NCBI GenBank assembly: GCA_024278455.1
Contig: JAJRTE010000224.1
Location: 1-64,000, forward strand
Direction: 5' to 3'
Source of the DNA: Myxococcota bacterium
GTDB lineage: Bacteria; Myxococcota_A; UBA796; JAJRTE01
Length of the DNA: 64,000 nt
The notes under the pieces were generated by a model. The model made no database searches and was not told the DNA's origin. It saw only the letters and a program-made list of their open reading frames with translations. A program made the translations under genes and the position numbers. Shown here piece by piece: positions 30,496-38,991 of this stretch; within the stretch, counting starts at the first letter, position 1; the number at the start of each line of letters is the position of its first letter.

Positions 30496-31701
30496 TCAGG
30501 GGGATGTATCAGGCAGAAAGGCGCGTCCGATGAACAGGAGTTCCTCGATCACGCGTCCCCCAGCCCCCTCGAAGTACTCCTCGCCGAACGACGGGCCACT
30601 GATTCCCCACTGGTTGGCCGGGTCGTCCGGGTCCGGACACGTCTCTCCAGATGTGTTGCAGCCGTAGTACCGCAGCCCCACCTTCACACCGTCGTCCTCG
30701 ATCCAATCGACGAAAATCACCGAATGACCGCTGCCATCGGTGCGCCAGATGTTGACGAAGTCGCCGGGCCAGACGCTGTCCCAGTCCTCCTCGAACAGTT
30801 CCTCGCCGATTCCTTCGGACACCAGCGCATCCGCCGCACTCGCATAGTCCGTCACTCCCCAGCCTTGCCAGTACTGGTAGAACGCACCGAGGTAGAGCGC
30901 GTCCACGGTCAGGACGTTGTCCTCGTGGCTGTAGAGGGTGTCTTCAGGCAGGTCGTGGTCCTCCTGGAAGAGTTGATACGCCCGGAGGAAGAGTTCGAGC
31001 GTATGGCCCGAGCAAAAGCAATCTTCGCCACCCTCGTAAAGGAACTCCGATGCATAGTAGCCGTCGTGAATCTGCCCCCATGCCGCGCCGCAGTCACCGG
31101 TCCAGCAGTAGGGATAGGTTCCATCCCTGGGATAGCGGGCCCAGTCGTTGATGGATTCGATCACGTACCCGTTGAATTCGGGTTGCCCCTCGAGAGGGCA
31201 CAGTGTGCGCACCGGTGTGAATCTCAACCCGTCGGTGGCGACCGATTGCCTCGCATCGTCATATCCCGTGATGACCAGCGTCTTCTCCTCACCGACTCCA
31301 CCGAAGTCATAGGTGAACGATTCCTGATCGGCGGGAAGAACACCAGGATGGAGACGAAGACCGTCGCACTCGAGGCTCACCGTCCCTACACCGGAGCCAG
31401 CCCGCCAGCGGAATGTGACGGGATCCACCACGGTTGCGCCGTCGGCGGGCGACCATAGCCGGAGATAGGCGGTTGACGGCGGCTTCTCGGTCGGCGTGGG
31501 TCCGGACTCGTCGTTCCTGGCAGAAGGCTGCTGGCCCACCCCGGTATCATCGCCGGTTCCACAGCCCGGGACCGCAACGAAGAACGAGAAGAAAAGCACA
31601 GCCCAACACCCGGAAACGGCAGAAAGACCTCGCCGGGCTTCATGCGTCGTTTCTTCGAGGAGAAGGTGACTGTGCGCAAAGAGGATGTGGTGGCCTACCA
31701 T
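30496..31701 (-). CDS. Lipoprotein with papain-fold (CHAP/NlpC-like) domain, putative
   Basis: 401 residues. A hydrophobic stretch ending in the lipobox VAVPGC appears near residue 47, so the true start may lie downstream of the ATG at 31701; no start has a good ribosome site. An Ig-like region follows (residues about 75-170, YLRLWSPADGATVVDPVTF). The C-terminal half has the order of a papain-like cysteine hydrolase: a Cys at a helix start (EDCFCSGHTLELFLRAYQLF), then the segment GDFVNIWRTDGSGHSVIFVDW with a candidate catalytic His and a downstream acidic residue. Such folds cleave peptide or amide bonds, often in cell walls, but the assignment rests on pattern alone. Confidence 0.65.
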   Translation of the reverse strand: MVGHHILFAHSHLLLEETTHEARRGLSAVSGCWAVLFFSFFVAVPGCGTGDDTGVGQQPSARNDESGPTPTEKPPSTAYLRLWSPADGATVVDPVTFRWRAGSGVGTVSLECDGLRLHPGVLPADQESFTYDFGGVGEEKTLVITGYDDARQSVATDGLRFTPVRTLCPLEGQPEFNGYVIESINDWARYPRDGTYPYCWTGDCGAAWGQIHDGYYASEFLYEGGEDCFCSGHTLELFLRAYQLFQEDHDLPEDTLYSHEDNVLTVDALYLGAFYQYWQGWGVTDYASAADALVSEGIGEELFEEDWDSVWPGDFVNIWRTDGSGHSVIFVDWIEDDGVKVGLRYYGCNTSGETCPDPDDPANQWGISGPSFGEEYFEGAGGRVIEELLFIGRAFLPDTSP

Positions 31702-31831
31702 CTGGGCTCATCCGAGCTGGTCGAGTCATGGTGAAGCGGCACGCGGGGACACGGTGAGGCGCCGGCATGCCAACAACGGGCAGCGGTCGCCGCGAAAGCA
31801 GGCTGCCCGGTCGACGCCGATTCCTGGTCAA

Positions 31832-32224
31832 TCAATAGAAGGCAGCCACGCACTGACCGTTTTCACACACCGGGTCGAACGCAGCGCACGAAGGGGTCGC
31901 GTATGGGCACCCGTCCTCGATGTAGTTTTCGCACCAGGTGGCGTTGGCATAGGCCACCGCGGCCAGCACCTCGTCGACGCCATCGACGCTGACCGGTACC
32001 GGGCACATGCCCATGCAGTCGGTCCCGATGCCCACGGTCGTGCAGTCGCTGTCTGTCCGGCAGTCGAGATTCTCTGCCACCACGGAGGATACGTAGTCGT
32101 TGGCGGCCGCGACACGTTCCTCGCAGCTCATGTCGTGGCAGCCATCCGGGAAGCTGCCACCCAGCAGGGGGAGGGCGGCGATACCGATGAGCCACGGGGG
32201 CAACCGAAGTGTCCTGCGATGCAT
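31832..32224 (-). CDS. Small secreted Cys-rich protein, unknown function
   Basis: 130 residues. A signal peptide (PPWLIGIAALPLLGG) precedes a mature part with about ten cysteines in an irregular pattern (CHDMSCEER, CRTDSDCTTV, CMGMC, CENYIEDGC, CENGQC), suggesting a disulfide-stabilised fold. The ATG at 32224 has AGGAGG nine bases upstream; the frame extends to 32341 without support. The spacing to the papain-fold lipoprotein gene downstream (131 bases) allows cotranscription. No family recognised. Confidence 0.7.
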   Translation of the reverse strand: MHRRTLRLPPWLIGIAALPLLGGSFPDGCHDMSCEERVAAANDYVSSVVAENLDCRTDSDCTTVGIGTDCMGMCPVPVSVDGVDEVLAAVAYANATWCENYIEDGCPYATPSCAAFDPVCENGQCVAAFY

Positions 32225-32552
32225 GGCTGGAACCTCCTCTCTTTCGGGTCTCGGGTTGGTATGGGATGTCTGCTCGATGCCGCTTCCTCCCTGCCAATGG
32301 GCGACGGCCCATCTCGATACGGCAGGCGGCACTCCCTCCAAGTATTATGGGCAGAAACGCGGTTCTGCGATATTTCGGGCGCGCGGGTGGTCTCGAGGCT
32401 ATCCCAAGTGTAGCAGGTTTGGTGCTTTCTGTCGCCAATGCCGTTTCCAGGTGCTGGCTTGGTGCACCGAGGCGGGACAGGGACGGGCATGGAGGACTTG
32501 GGGGGGGGCTTGGTGAAGGGGCAGGAGGACGGCCACGTCGGCCTGGGTCGAA
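32225..32552. other. Intergenic region, no gene seen
   Basis: 328 bases between the Cys-rich protein and the zinc-finger/FHA gene. It holds a CATAAT box on the minus strand (32344-32349) without a recognisable -35, and a G9 run near 32500. No coding potential was found on either strand. Confidence 0.4.
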
Positions 32553-35018
32553 CTACCTCAGCACGAACTGGAAGATGTCGTGGCCGATGAGCAGCCGATC
32601 CCTGTGCCTGAGAGGGACAGGGTGTTTGCCGACTGCCTTGATAGGTTGGGGAGGGCCGGCGAGAATGAATACCGGAAAAGGCCGTAGTGCTCTCAGGAAG
32701 TACCCACCGGGACCTCGAGTGATCGTCGCGTGCTCGGACCCCACCTCGAATCCGTCGAGGAAGCAGTTGGCCCGGTTCATCCTGTGTCTTCCGATAACGA
32801 CGGTATCGGTGCGGCGCGAACGTTCTGTCCAGATCAGGTTGACCGTTGTCTGCCGGTCCGGCAAGTCGATGTCGCAGCGCTGCCGGTTCCGCCCGATCCG
32901 GGCTTCGTCTCCACGGACCGGGTATTGCTTGCCGGGTACCATGATCAGGGCGACGTAGGGACGTTTCCCTGTCACGTCACCCCGGGCCGGCTCGATGCGG
33001 TATTCCACGCCGCGATGTCGTATCACGTGATAGCCTGTCAGTGTGAACAACCGTCCCGGTTCAGCGGGCGCGCGATCGACGACCAGGCCCGGTGCGGTGG
33101 CCTCGAGTCGAATGGTGGTGAGCCGGCGTCCTGTCCGTTTCTTCAGGGCGACGTGGAGGCGAGCGATGGGAATACCCACGGATGGGCCGATCTCGCCGTC
33201 CTCGGCCAACTCGAGGTAGTAGCCTTGGAGGTACCGGGGCATGGGAACGTGGGGGAGGGCCACGCCGAGATGGTCCAGCCTCGGCGGTTCGACCCGGGGC
33301 TCCTGCGGAAACAGGACGGGGGTCTCGGCCAGGAAGGGCACGATGTCCTGCCGGTCGGATGCTCGCGCGGGCAGACCTTGTTGCGCCGGCCCTGGAGGCA
33401 CGAACGCTCCGGCGGGTTCGCCATCGGTACCATCGCCGGTTCCAGGAGAGCTGAAGGCATCGCCTGGCGCTGCCTTGGAGCGGGCCCGGGTGCCCACGTC
33501 GAACGGTACATGGCTCGAGTCCCCGTACCGGGCGCTCGATTCGTCCGGCAGGGACTCGCCTGGAGCGAATTCCTCCATGACCGGTGGAGGAAACCAGTCG
33601 GCGTGTACCTCGTTGAGGCCTTTGGCGAGTTCGAGTGCCATGGGGAACGGCAGATAGGGGAGGCCGCCGGCCCCGGTTCTGCCCAGTTCCCGCAGCAGCC
33701 AGGGAATCACGGGGCCATCTCCGGGGTGGCTGGTCGGCCATCTGTCCACGCCGGTGTAGAACGTGTCCGGAGAAGCATCCAGGCAAGCAGCGGCCCGTTC
33801 CACCCAGAGGTCGACCCCGGGGGATGTCACCGTGCCGGCGTCGAGCAGGCGGCCGCGAATGGCCTGCCACAATTCGGAGCCCCCCATTCTGGAAGTGCCG
33901 GCCACCGTGGCTGATTCGGACTTCCCGGTGAAGGGTCCCGGGCCGGCGATCGCCGCCAGTCCGACCTTGCCGCCGATAACGAGCCACCAGATCCCCCGTG
34001 CGGCACGGCGGTCCAACTCGATGGCCACGAACGGGTTCGGAAGCGTGGCCAGGAGGCGTATCATGGTGACCGAAGCGGTTTCCACCGACTCGTCGGCCGG
34101 GGGAAACGCGCGCCCGGGTTCCAGCGTCGGTGTGCACCAGACAGGACCGTCCTCCGGGGGCTGGACCGGACCCGACCAGTCCAGGGCGCTGCCGAGTGTG
34201 TCACACACCCGGACGGGCACTCGAGTCCGCAACCTGCCCGCACCGCTGCTCGACGGACCTACCAGGCGGGTGCCCCGGGGAAGGTTCGCGGCCATGCGCG
34301 CCATGTCGCCGGCGGTCTCGAGGCGTCCGTCAGGGGCGACACCACCGGCGAAAACGGTATCCGCCGGGATGGGCATTTCCAGCACGCAAGACGCAACCGC
34401 CACCCCAAGGGGCAGTTCGACACTGCGAGGGAGCTGCTGCGGCGCCTTGGACGCTTGGCGGAGCGCGAAACGGAAGTCCACGGTGGCGCGGACGGTCCAG
34501 GGTGGGGTGAGTCCCAGGCTGGCAAGCGCCGCTTCCAGCCGTCTTGCCACGGTGGCCAGGACCTCGCCGCTGCCCGCGCTGCCGGACGCGAGAACCTGGA
34601 TGGCGGAGCGGTGCGCGCGTCCGTTACCATCTCCGGCAGTCGCCGAAGCGTCTTCCCGGACCGCCTGGACCTTTACCAGGAGCCCGGACCCCGCATCCGA
34701 GACCACACCGTAGGCTCGAGCCACCGTGCCAGTGTCGGCGGCGACCAGCTTGTAAGCCGTTTCGACCGTCCAGTTCCCTGATACCGTGACACTACCCGCC
34801 GTCGAACCCTCTTGGCTCCCGGGTTGGGCAGGCTGCGCCGTCGCGCGCGGCCGCATGCCGCCGCTCTCGTACCAGGGCCGCCAGTGGCGTGCGTGGCACG
34901 CGGCACAGCCCATGAGATGCTCAAACACTGCATGCATTTCATCGAACGAAAGCTCTCCCAGCTCATAAGGTTCGATGCATTCGTCCACGTCCGAACAGGT
35001 CAGTCCGCGCGTCTTCAT
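32553..35018 (-). CDS. Zinc-finger/Lon-like/FHA protein coupled to a sigma-like factor (putative anti-sigma or signalling protein)
   Basis: 821 residues, no obvious membrane segment. Residues about 5-45 form a zinc-binding anti-sigma-like (zf-HC2) motif (ELSFDEMHAVFEHLMGCAACHARH). Residues about 95-290 resemble the S5-fold domain shared by RadA, ComM and Lon (ARRLEAALASLGLTPPWTV, then VELPLGVAVASCVLE and GGVAPDGRLETAGDMARMA), without an identified catalytic pair. The middle is unrecognised. The C-terminal 160 residues are a divergent FHA domain (EARIGRNRQRCDIDLPD, VGSEHATITRGPGGYFL, DRLLIGHDIFQFVLR). The start codon overlaps the sigma-like gene's stop (ATGA), so the products are probably made together. 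I infer control of the sigma-like factor through phosphothreonine binding. Confidence 0.65.
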   Translation of the reverse strand: MKTRGLTCSDVDECIEPYELGELSFDEMHAVFEHLMGCAACHARHWRPWYESGGMRPRATAQPAQPGSQEGSTAGSVTVSGNWTVETAYKLVAADTGTVARAYGVVSDAGSGLLVKVQAVREDASATAGDGNGRAHRSAIQVLASGSAGSGEVLATVARRLEAALASLGLTPPWTVRATVDFRFALRQASKAPQQLPRSVELPLGVAVASCVLEMPIPADTVFAGGVAPDGRLETAGDMARMAANLPRGTRLVGPSSSGAGRLRTRVPVRVCDTLGSALDWSGPVQPPEDGPVWCTPTLEPGRAFPPADESVETASVTMIRLLATLPNPFVAIELDRRAARGIWWLVIGGKVGLAAIAGPGPFTGKSESATVAGTSRMGGSELWQAIRGRLLDAGTVTSPGVDLWVERAAACLDASPDTFYTGVDRWPTSHPGDGPVIPWLLRELGRTGAGGLPYLPFPMALELAKGLNEVHADWFPPPVMEEFAPGESLPDESSARYGDSSHVPFDVGTRARSKAAPGDAFSSPGTGDGTDGEPAGAFVPPGPAQQGLPARASDRQDIVPFLAETPVLFPQEPRVEPPRLDHLGVALPHVPMPRYLQGYYLELAEDGEIGPSVGIPIARLHVALKKRTGRRLTTIRLEATAPGLVVDRAPAEPGRLFTLTGYHVIRHRGVEYRIEPARGDVTGKRPYVALIMVPGKQYPVRGDEARIGRNRQRCDIDLPDRQTTVNLIWTERSRRTDTVVIGRHRMNRANCFLDGFEVGSEHATITRGPGGYFLRALRPFPVFILAGPPQPIKAVGKHPVPLRHRDRLLIGHDIFQFVLR

Positions 35019-36034
35019 CGATAGGGCTCACTCCCGATCGTGGTGCTGGTCAGCAGGAGCTGCAAATCCTCACCGAATTCTTCTCGCAGCTCCTTCCGGA
35101 ATGCGTGGATGGTGCCTCTCAAGTGGATGGGAGAGACGCCCAGTTGTTGTGCCAGTGCCTTCATCGATCTGGCACGATTCGGCCCAGAATTCCCGAGCCA
35201 CTCGAGCCAGGCAAGGATGATCTCGCGGCGTTTCGACGCGCGCTTCTGCAGCGCTTCGTTCTCGATCCGGGCGATGAGTCTTTTGATATCCTGCCGCCTC
35301 TCTTTCCTGGCGATCTGCATGAAGCCATCGGGGGCCGCCTCGGTGTGGCCGTCGCGTGGCAGCCGCCGCGGTCCTTCCGGCGTGTCCAGGGGGGTGGCGG
35401 TTCTCCAGAACTCGTTGCTGCGGCGGCGCTTGCGTTGCTGGTCCACGATGGCGCGGTCTATCGACGTGTTGAGATACTTCCAGAAGCTGCTCCCCGGCTT
35501 TTGGGACGGCGTCGCCCCGGTTCCCTGGTCGTGCCCGGCCAGGTATGTCCTGAGAACCGATCGCCCGCAGTCCTTGGCGCCCATCACCTCTGCACAGGCA
35601 GCCAGGGCGACTTCCTGTTCCGGGCCATGTGCGTCGCTCCCGTGCAACCGAAACCGCCTTCGCGCCGCCCGGTTCACCATCTCCCAGGTCACCAGCCAGA
35701 GGAAATGGTCGTCTCGAGCACTCAGTTGGAAGAACGCCTCCTGGATCGCATCCTCGATCACGTCTTTCAATGTCATCGCGCTGCTGGAACGGTCGGCGTT
35801 CGTCCCCGGCGTGCTGCCCGATGGCGTCTGACCCCGGGCGCGCCTGGCCCAAAGGTGCAATCGGCCCAACGCCTGGCGTGCTGCCTCTCGAGTCAATGCG
35901 GTGACGACGTAGGTATCCTCGAGCCATCGTCTCACCTCGAGTTCCACCCCGCGGTACACCAGCAGGTGGATTCGGGTCGGAGCCGAGGGGAGAAGCGTCA
36001 AGATGGCCGGTACATCCAACGCGCGGTGCGTCAT
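35015..36034 (-). CDS. Divergent sigma-70-like (ECF-type) factor
   Basis: 339 residues. It shows the two-part plan of a sigma factor: an N-terminal region with DVIEDAIQEAFFQLSARDDH and FLWLVTWEMVNRAARRRF, resembling region 2 core-binding helices, and a C-terminal helix-turn-helix like region 4 (MKALAQQLGVSPIHLRGTIHAFRKELREEF). An Arg/Lys-rich middle (IVDQQRKRRRSNEF) separates them. Homology is weak, so this could be another DNA-binding regulator, but coupling by a four-base overlap to a protein with an anti-sigma zinc finger supports the call. The ATG at 36034 has GAGG six bases upstream; the frame remains open to 36565 without a good start. Confidence 0.6.
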   Translation of the reverse strand: MTHRALDVPAILTLLPSAPTRIHLLVYRGVELEVRRWLEDTYVVTALTREAARQALGRLHLWARRARGQTPSGSTPGTNADRSSSAMTLKDVIEDAIQEAFFQLSARDDHFLWLVTWEMVNRAARRRFRLHGSDAHGPEQEVALAACAEVMGAKDCGRSVLRTYLAGHDQGTGATPSQKPGSSFWKYLNTSIDRAIVDQQRKRRRSNEFWRTATPLDTPEGPRRLPRDGHTEAAPDGFMQIARKERRQDIKRLIARIENEALQKRASKRREIILAWLEWLGNSGPNRARSMKALAQQLGVSPIHLRGTIHAFRKELREEFGEDLQLLLTSTTIGSEPYR

Positions 36035-36153
36035 GGATCGCCTCAATGCCCGCCTCCTGGGCATCGTAGACGGAGGAAAGGGCAGCGATGTTGCAGAAAA
36101 TGAGAGAGAACGCCAGGCCGCTCCGGTCCCGTCTCCTCGCGGTCGCCAGCGGT

Positions 36154-36357
36154 TCAACGCCTGGAGTCGTCCTCGCCCGCACCGTCTCCACGAGCAGCGC
36201 CGGGAGCGTCCGGTGCCGGGGCCACGGCTACTCCGCGACGCGAAGCCACCCACTGCATCGCCACCATGAATCGCTCGAAGTCGTCGTCGTCCAGCCGTTG
36301 GGCGGCCTTGACCAGGTCGTCGACCGTCAAGGTCACTTCCACGTGGAGCGTCGGCAT
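36154..36357 (-). CDS. Small acidic protein upstream of the sigma-like gene
   Basis: 67 residues: TLHVEVTLTVDDLVKAAQRL, an acidic helix (DDDDFERFMVAMQWVASRR) and an Ala/Pro/Gly-rich tail. The ATG at 36357 is preceded by AGGAGG at seven bases, a strong ribosome site. It lies 119 bases upstream of the sigma-like gene on the same strand. The beta-strand/helix pattern resembles small antitoxin-like or adaptor proteins, but I cannot name a family. Confidence 0.55.
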   Translation of the reverse strand: MPTLHVEVTLTVDDLVKAAQRLDDDDFERFMVAMQWVASRRGVAVAPAPDAPGAARGDGAGEDDSRR

Positions 36358-36788
36358 GGCGCGCCTCCTCACTTTCGTGTTGGACACCATGACGGTGCGT
36401 AGCATGCTTGCGGTCCGGGAGCAACTCATCCTGGGTCCGCGGCTGTCTGTTCGGGCTGTTCGTCCCGGTCCCTGCGACTCCCCGGTATTGGTTTCGCGGC
36501 TGCGATTGGGGCGAGGTGTATGTTTTTTCATGCACACTTTTGCCGCAACGGGGAAGCGATACCACCTGGTGCGTTCCGGGTGTTCGTCGCCTGTCGGTGC
36601 GTGCGTCGTGGATGGTCTGGAAAGTTCAACGATGACAGTGGGTTGGCTGTAGCATGGTGTCGTGGGCCTGGTGTTGGATTTCGGGTTGCGGGGTGCATGG
36701 GACGGCACGAAAATTGCACACCATAGTACCGGGAGATTCGACCCTGAGGGCCGGCAAGCCCGCTGCGCGGCACGGGTGGAGGGCAACC
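36358..36788. other. Divergent intergenic region, no gene seen
   Basis: 431 bases between divergent small genes. It includes an AT-richer patch around 36515-36545 (TATGTTTTTTCATGCAC) and another near 36700-36730. Both may carry promoters, but no hexamer pair at standard spacing could be fixed. Confidence 0.4.
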
Positions 36789-37082
36789 ATGAGTCATGGT
36801 AGACACAAGCTCGAGGCACTGCTGGAAAGCCAGGACGGGGACGATTGGGATCCAGAAGAGATGGAGGCTCTGATCGATGCCCACCTCGACTGGCTCCTCG
36901 ATCGCATTCTGGTGAGCGAGCGGCCATTCTACCGGGAGCGCATGCGGCGCCGGGAGGCGGGGCCGGTGAGTGCTCCGGTCCCTGGAGAAGGGGGGGGATT
37001 GTGGCGCGCGCCAGGGTCGTCGTTGCCCAGAATGGCTGTCCGGGAAGTCGTGTCGGACTACCCCATGGCCACGCTGGGTTAG
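36789..37082 (+). CDS. Small hypothetical protein
   Basis: 97 residues. The first 60 are a charged helical segment (HKLEALLESQDGDDWDPEEM, EALIDAHLDWLLDRILVSER); the remainder is Gly/Pro-rich. The ATG at 36789 has GGAGG six bases upstream, which is the main reason to accept it. No family recognised. It is convergent with the ASCH-domain gene. Confidence 0.5.
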   Translation: MSHGRHKLEALLESQDGDDWDPEEMEALIDAHLDWLLDRILVSERPFYRERMRRREAGPVSAPVPGEGGGLWRAPGSSLPRMAVREVVSDYPMATLG

Positions 37083-37128
37083 GCGCGTCTGTCGTTGCCC
37101 ATTGCGCGCGCCGAGCGAGCCGGTTTCG

Positions 37129-37686
37129 TCATGTCTCGCCGGCGCGCGGTTCCCGCCGGGTCGAGACGGCGTGCCGGTATTCTTCGCGTACTGCCTCGAG
37201 CACCTGGCCTCTGACGAGCCAGAGCAGGGGGGATTGCGTGCCCTTTGATGGCACACCTTGCCTGAATTCCACGGCGTCCGAGAGTTCCAGGCCGAACCGT
37301 GCGGTGTCCCACCAGCCTTTCAAGAAGCGCTTGACCGCGAGGGGGCGGCGAATGCCGGTGATCCTGACCACGCCGATGATGTTGGACGCGTACCGGTCCC
37401 TGTCGCGCTTGCCAGAGGGTGACAAGCGGTCCTGGAGGAAGGCGTCGCGTGCCTGGGAGGGGGCGTCTCTCATGCGCGGGGCATGAGCGACGACACGCAT
37501 CCAGGTTTCTCGAGACCACCCATCCGCGGGGCCGGCGTGGATGGCGAGCCACTGCCCGATGAGCCACTGGGGCGGCGCCCAGGTCCGGTTTTCCACGTCG
37601 CGCTCGAGGTGGAAGATCGACCAGGCCCATGGTCCGTCCATGGTGAGTGCGTGCAGTCGTCCCATGGGGACATCATCCGTTTTCAT
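37129..37686 (-). CDS. ASCH/PUA-like domain protein
   Basis: 185 residues. The N-terminal 60 residues fit an ASCH domain, a PUA-like RNA- or nucleotide-binding fold: the PWA motif in LTMDGPWAWSIFHLERDVEN is followed by NRTWAPPQWLIGQWLAIHAG. A second strand block (NIIGVVRITGIRRPLAV) belongs to the same fold. ASCH proteins act on RNA or modified nucleosides, sometimes in stress or defence contexts. No Shine-Dalgarno precedes ATG 37686 or ATG 37665. A TATAAT at 37704-37709 on this strand lies so close that the transcript is probably nearly leaderless. Confidence 0.7.
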   Translation of the reverse strand: MKTDDVPMGRLHALTMDGPWAWSIFHLERDVENRTWAPPQWLIGQWLAIHAGPADGWSRETWMRVVAHAPRMRDAPSQARDAFLQDRLSPSGKRDRDRYASNIIGVVRITGIRRPLAVKRFLKGWWDTARFGLELSDAVEFRQGVPSKGTQSPLLWLVRGQVLEAVREEYRHAVSTRREPRAGET

Positions 37687-37693
37687 TGTGCCG

Positions 37694-37709
37694 ATACAAT
37701 TGTATTATA
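37694..37709. promoter_or_regulatory. AT-rich palindrome and -10 box between ASCH and birA genes
   Basis: ATACAATTGTAT (37694-37705) is a perfect 12-base palindrome, overlapping a minus-strand TATAAT (37704-37709) that would serve the ASCH gene. It sits in the divergent region 85 bases before birA. An operator for a dimeric repressor is likely from its symmetry; no regulator is known. The DNA is much richer in A+T than its surroundings. Confidence 0.45.
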
Positions 37710-37778
37710 CGTAATCCTGTTGCATCTTGGTGGGAAGTCGTGTCGAATAGGGAATCGTTTCCACGAGGAGGTTGCCGC

Positions 37779-38711
37779 ATGCTGGTCCTCACGGACAGCC
37801 TCCCCTTCGCCGAGCGGTGCGGCTTCGCCGAGACCCGTTGGGCGTGGTGCGCCGTGGAGCGGCACCCCCCAGCCATCCGGTCCATCCTTCAGAAACTCTA
37901 CTCGAGCGAGCGCCAGGCCAGGTGCGAGGTGGAGAGTGTGGGGCCCTGGACGTACCTGTTCCTGGTGGGCGAAGCGTCGCGTTCGCAATTCGACGCCGTT
38001 GCGGAGTTGCTGCAAGATGGACTCGAGTTCGCCGGTCCGTTCGTCTGTGCGGCGGAGTCGGGGCGGGGGTTCCACGGGTTCAAGCAGCGTCCGTGGGTGG
38101 GACTTCCTGGGAACATTCATCTCGTGGCCTGCATGAAGCCCGGGTGCCCGCTGGACCATCCCGGGGTGGGTCCCACGGTCATGAGCGCGGTCGCCGTCCT
38201 CGAGACGCTCGACAGCCTGGCCTCCCTCGATAGCCGTGCGGGGGTGAAGTGGGTGAACGACATCCTGGTGGATGGTGCCAAGGTTGGAGGGGTGATCGCC
38301 AGGACGCAGAGCATGGGCAGCGTGATCGAGTACCTGCTTCTGGGGATAGGGTTGAACGTGGAGCGGACGCCGGAGGTTCCTCGAGACGCTTTCGTGCCTC
38401 GAGCCGCGGCATTGAGCGGGTTTCTGGCGTGCGGCGAGCGCATCGAGATGGGCATGGTGTTCTCCCGGCTGCTGGCCCGTCTGGGGGCGAACTACGCGCG
38501 GTATCTCGGCGGGGACTACGCGGGGTTGCTCGATGTCTATCGCCGCCGTTCGGTAGTGCTGGGCCGCCGAGTGAGGGTCCTCGAGGACTCCCGTTCTACG
38601 GCGGCGAAGGAGTTGCGCAGGGGTCGCGTGCTCGAGATTGGCCAAGGCCTGGAGCTGCTTCTCGACGATGGTCAGCCGCCGGTCGTTTGCGGGCGGCTGG
38701 TTTTCGATTGA
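37779..38711 (+). CDS. birA: Biotin--[acetyl-CoA-carboxylase/decarboxylase] ligase
   Basis: 310 residues. Activates biotin with ATP and attaches it to the lysine of biotinyl domains. Seen: a variant of the biotinoyl-AMP loop (GRGFHGFKQRPW where E. coli has GRGRRGRKW), then VGLPGNIHLVACM, the core KWVNDILVDGAKVGGVIA and GIGLNVERTPEVP, then a C-terminal SH3-like domain (LGRRVRVLEDSRST ... GQGLELLLDDG). No N-terminal helix-turn-helix is present, so it is unlikely to be a BirA-type repressor. The ATG at 37779 has GAGGAGG eight bases upstream; the longer frame to 37647 overlaps the divergent gene. It is followed by the oad genes, whose alpha subunit carries a biotinyl lysine and is the likely substrate. 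Confidence 0.88.
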   Translation: MLVLTDSLPFAERCGFAETRWAWCAVERHPPAIRSILQKLYSSERQARCEVESVGPWTYLFLVGEASRSQFDAVAELLQDGLEFAGPFVCAAESGRGFHGFKQRPWVGLPGNIHLVACMKPGCPLDHPGVGPTVMSAVAVLETLDSLASLDSRAGVKWVNDILVDGAKVGGVIARTQSMGSVIEYLLLGIGLNVERTPEVPRDAFVPRAAALSGFLACGERIEMGMVFSRLLARLGANYARYLGGDYAGLLDVYRRRSVVLGRRVRVLEDSRSTAAKELRRGRVLEIGQGLELLLDDGQPPVVCGRLVFD

Positions 38712-38787
38712 GCGATGCGGGGTGTATCGGCGCGTTCTCGCGGAACACCCCGTGTCGCCGGCGCAAGTCGCATGGAGAGGAGGAAGC

Positions 38788-38991
38788 ATGTCGTTATTGG
38801 GCATTTGCGTATCCGCGGCAATCGCCGTGTTTCTTTTGTTGTCCATCCTGGCCCTGGTCATGCGCCTCATCCTCTGGGCGTTCCCCGCGGCGGAGCCCGA
38901 TGACGATGTGGTGGTCTACGCCGCTGTCGCAGCGGTCGCGCAGAGGGCCTTTCCCGGCAGCGTGGTAACGAGAATCGAGGAGGTGAGATGA
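38788..38991 (+). CDS. oadG: OadG-like gamma subunit of Na+-pumping decarboxylase
   Basis: 67 residues. One N-terminal transmembrane helix (ICVSAAIAVFLLLSILALVMRLILW) and a short hydrophilic tail, as in the gamma subunit that stabilises the alpha/beta complex and binds Zn2+ or the alpha subunit. The ATG at 38788 has GGAGAGGAGG upstream, and the stop overlaps the oadA start by four bases (ATGA), implying coupled translation. Confidence 0.8.
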   Translation: MSLLGICVSAAIAVFLLLSILALVMRLILWAFPAAEPDDDVVVYAAVAAVAQRAFPGSVVTRIEEVR

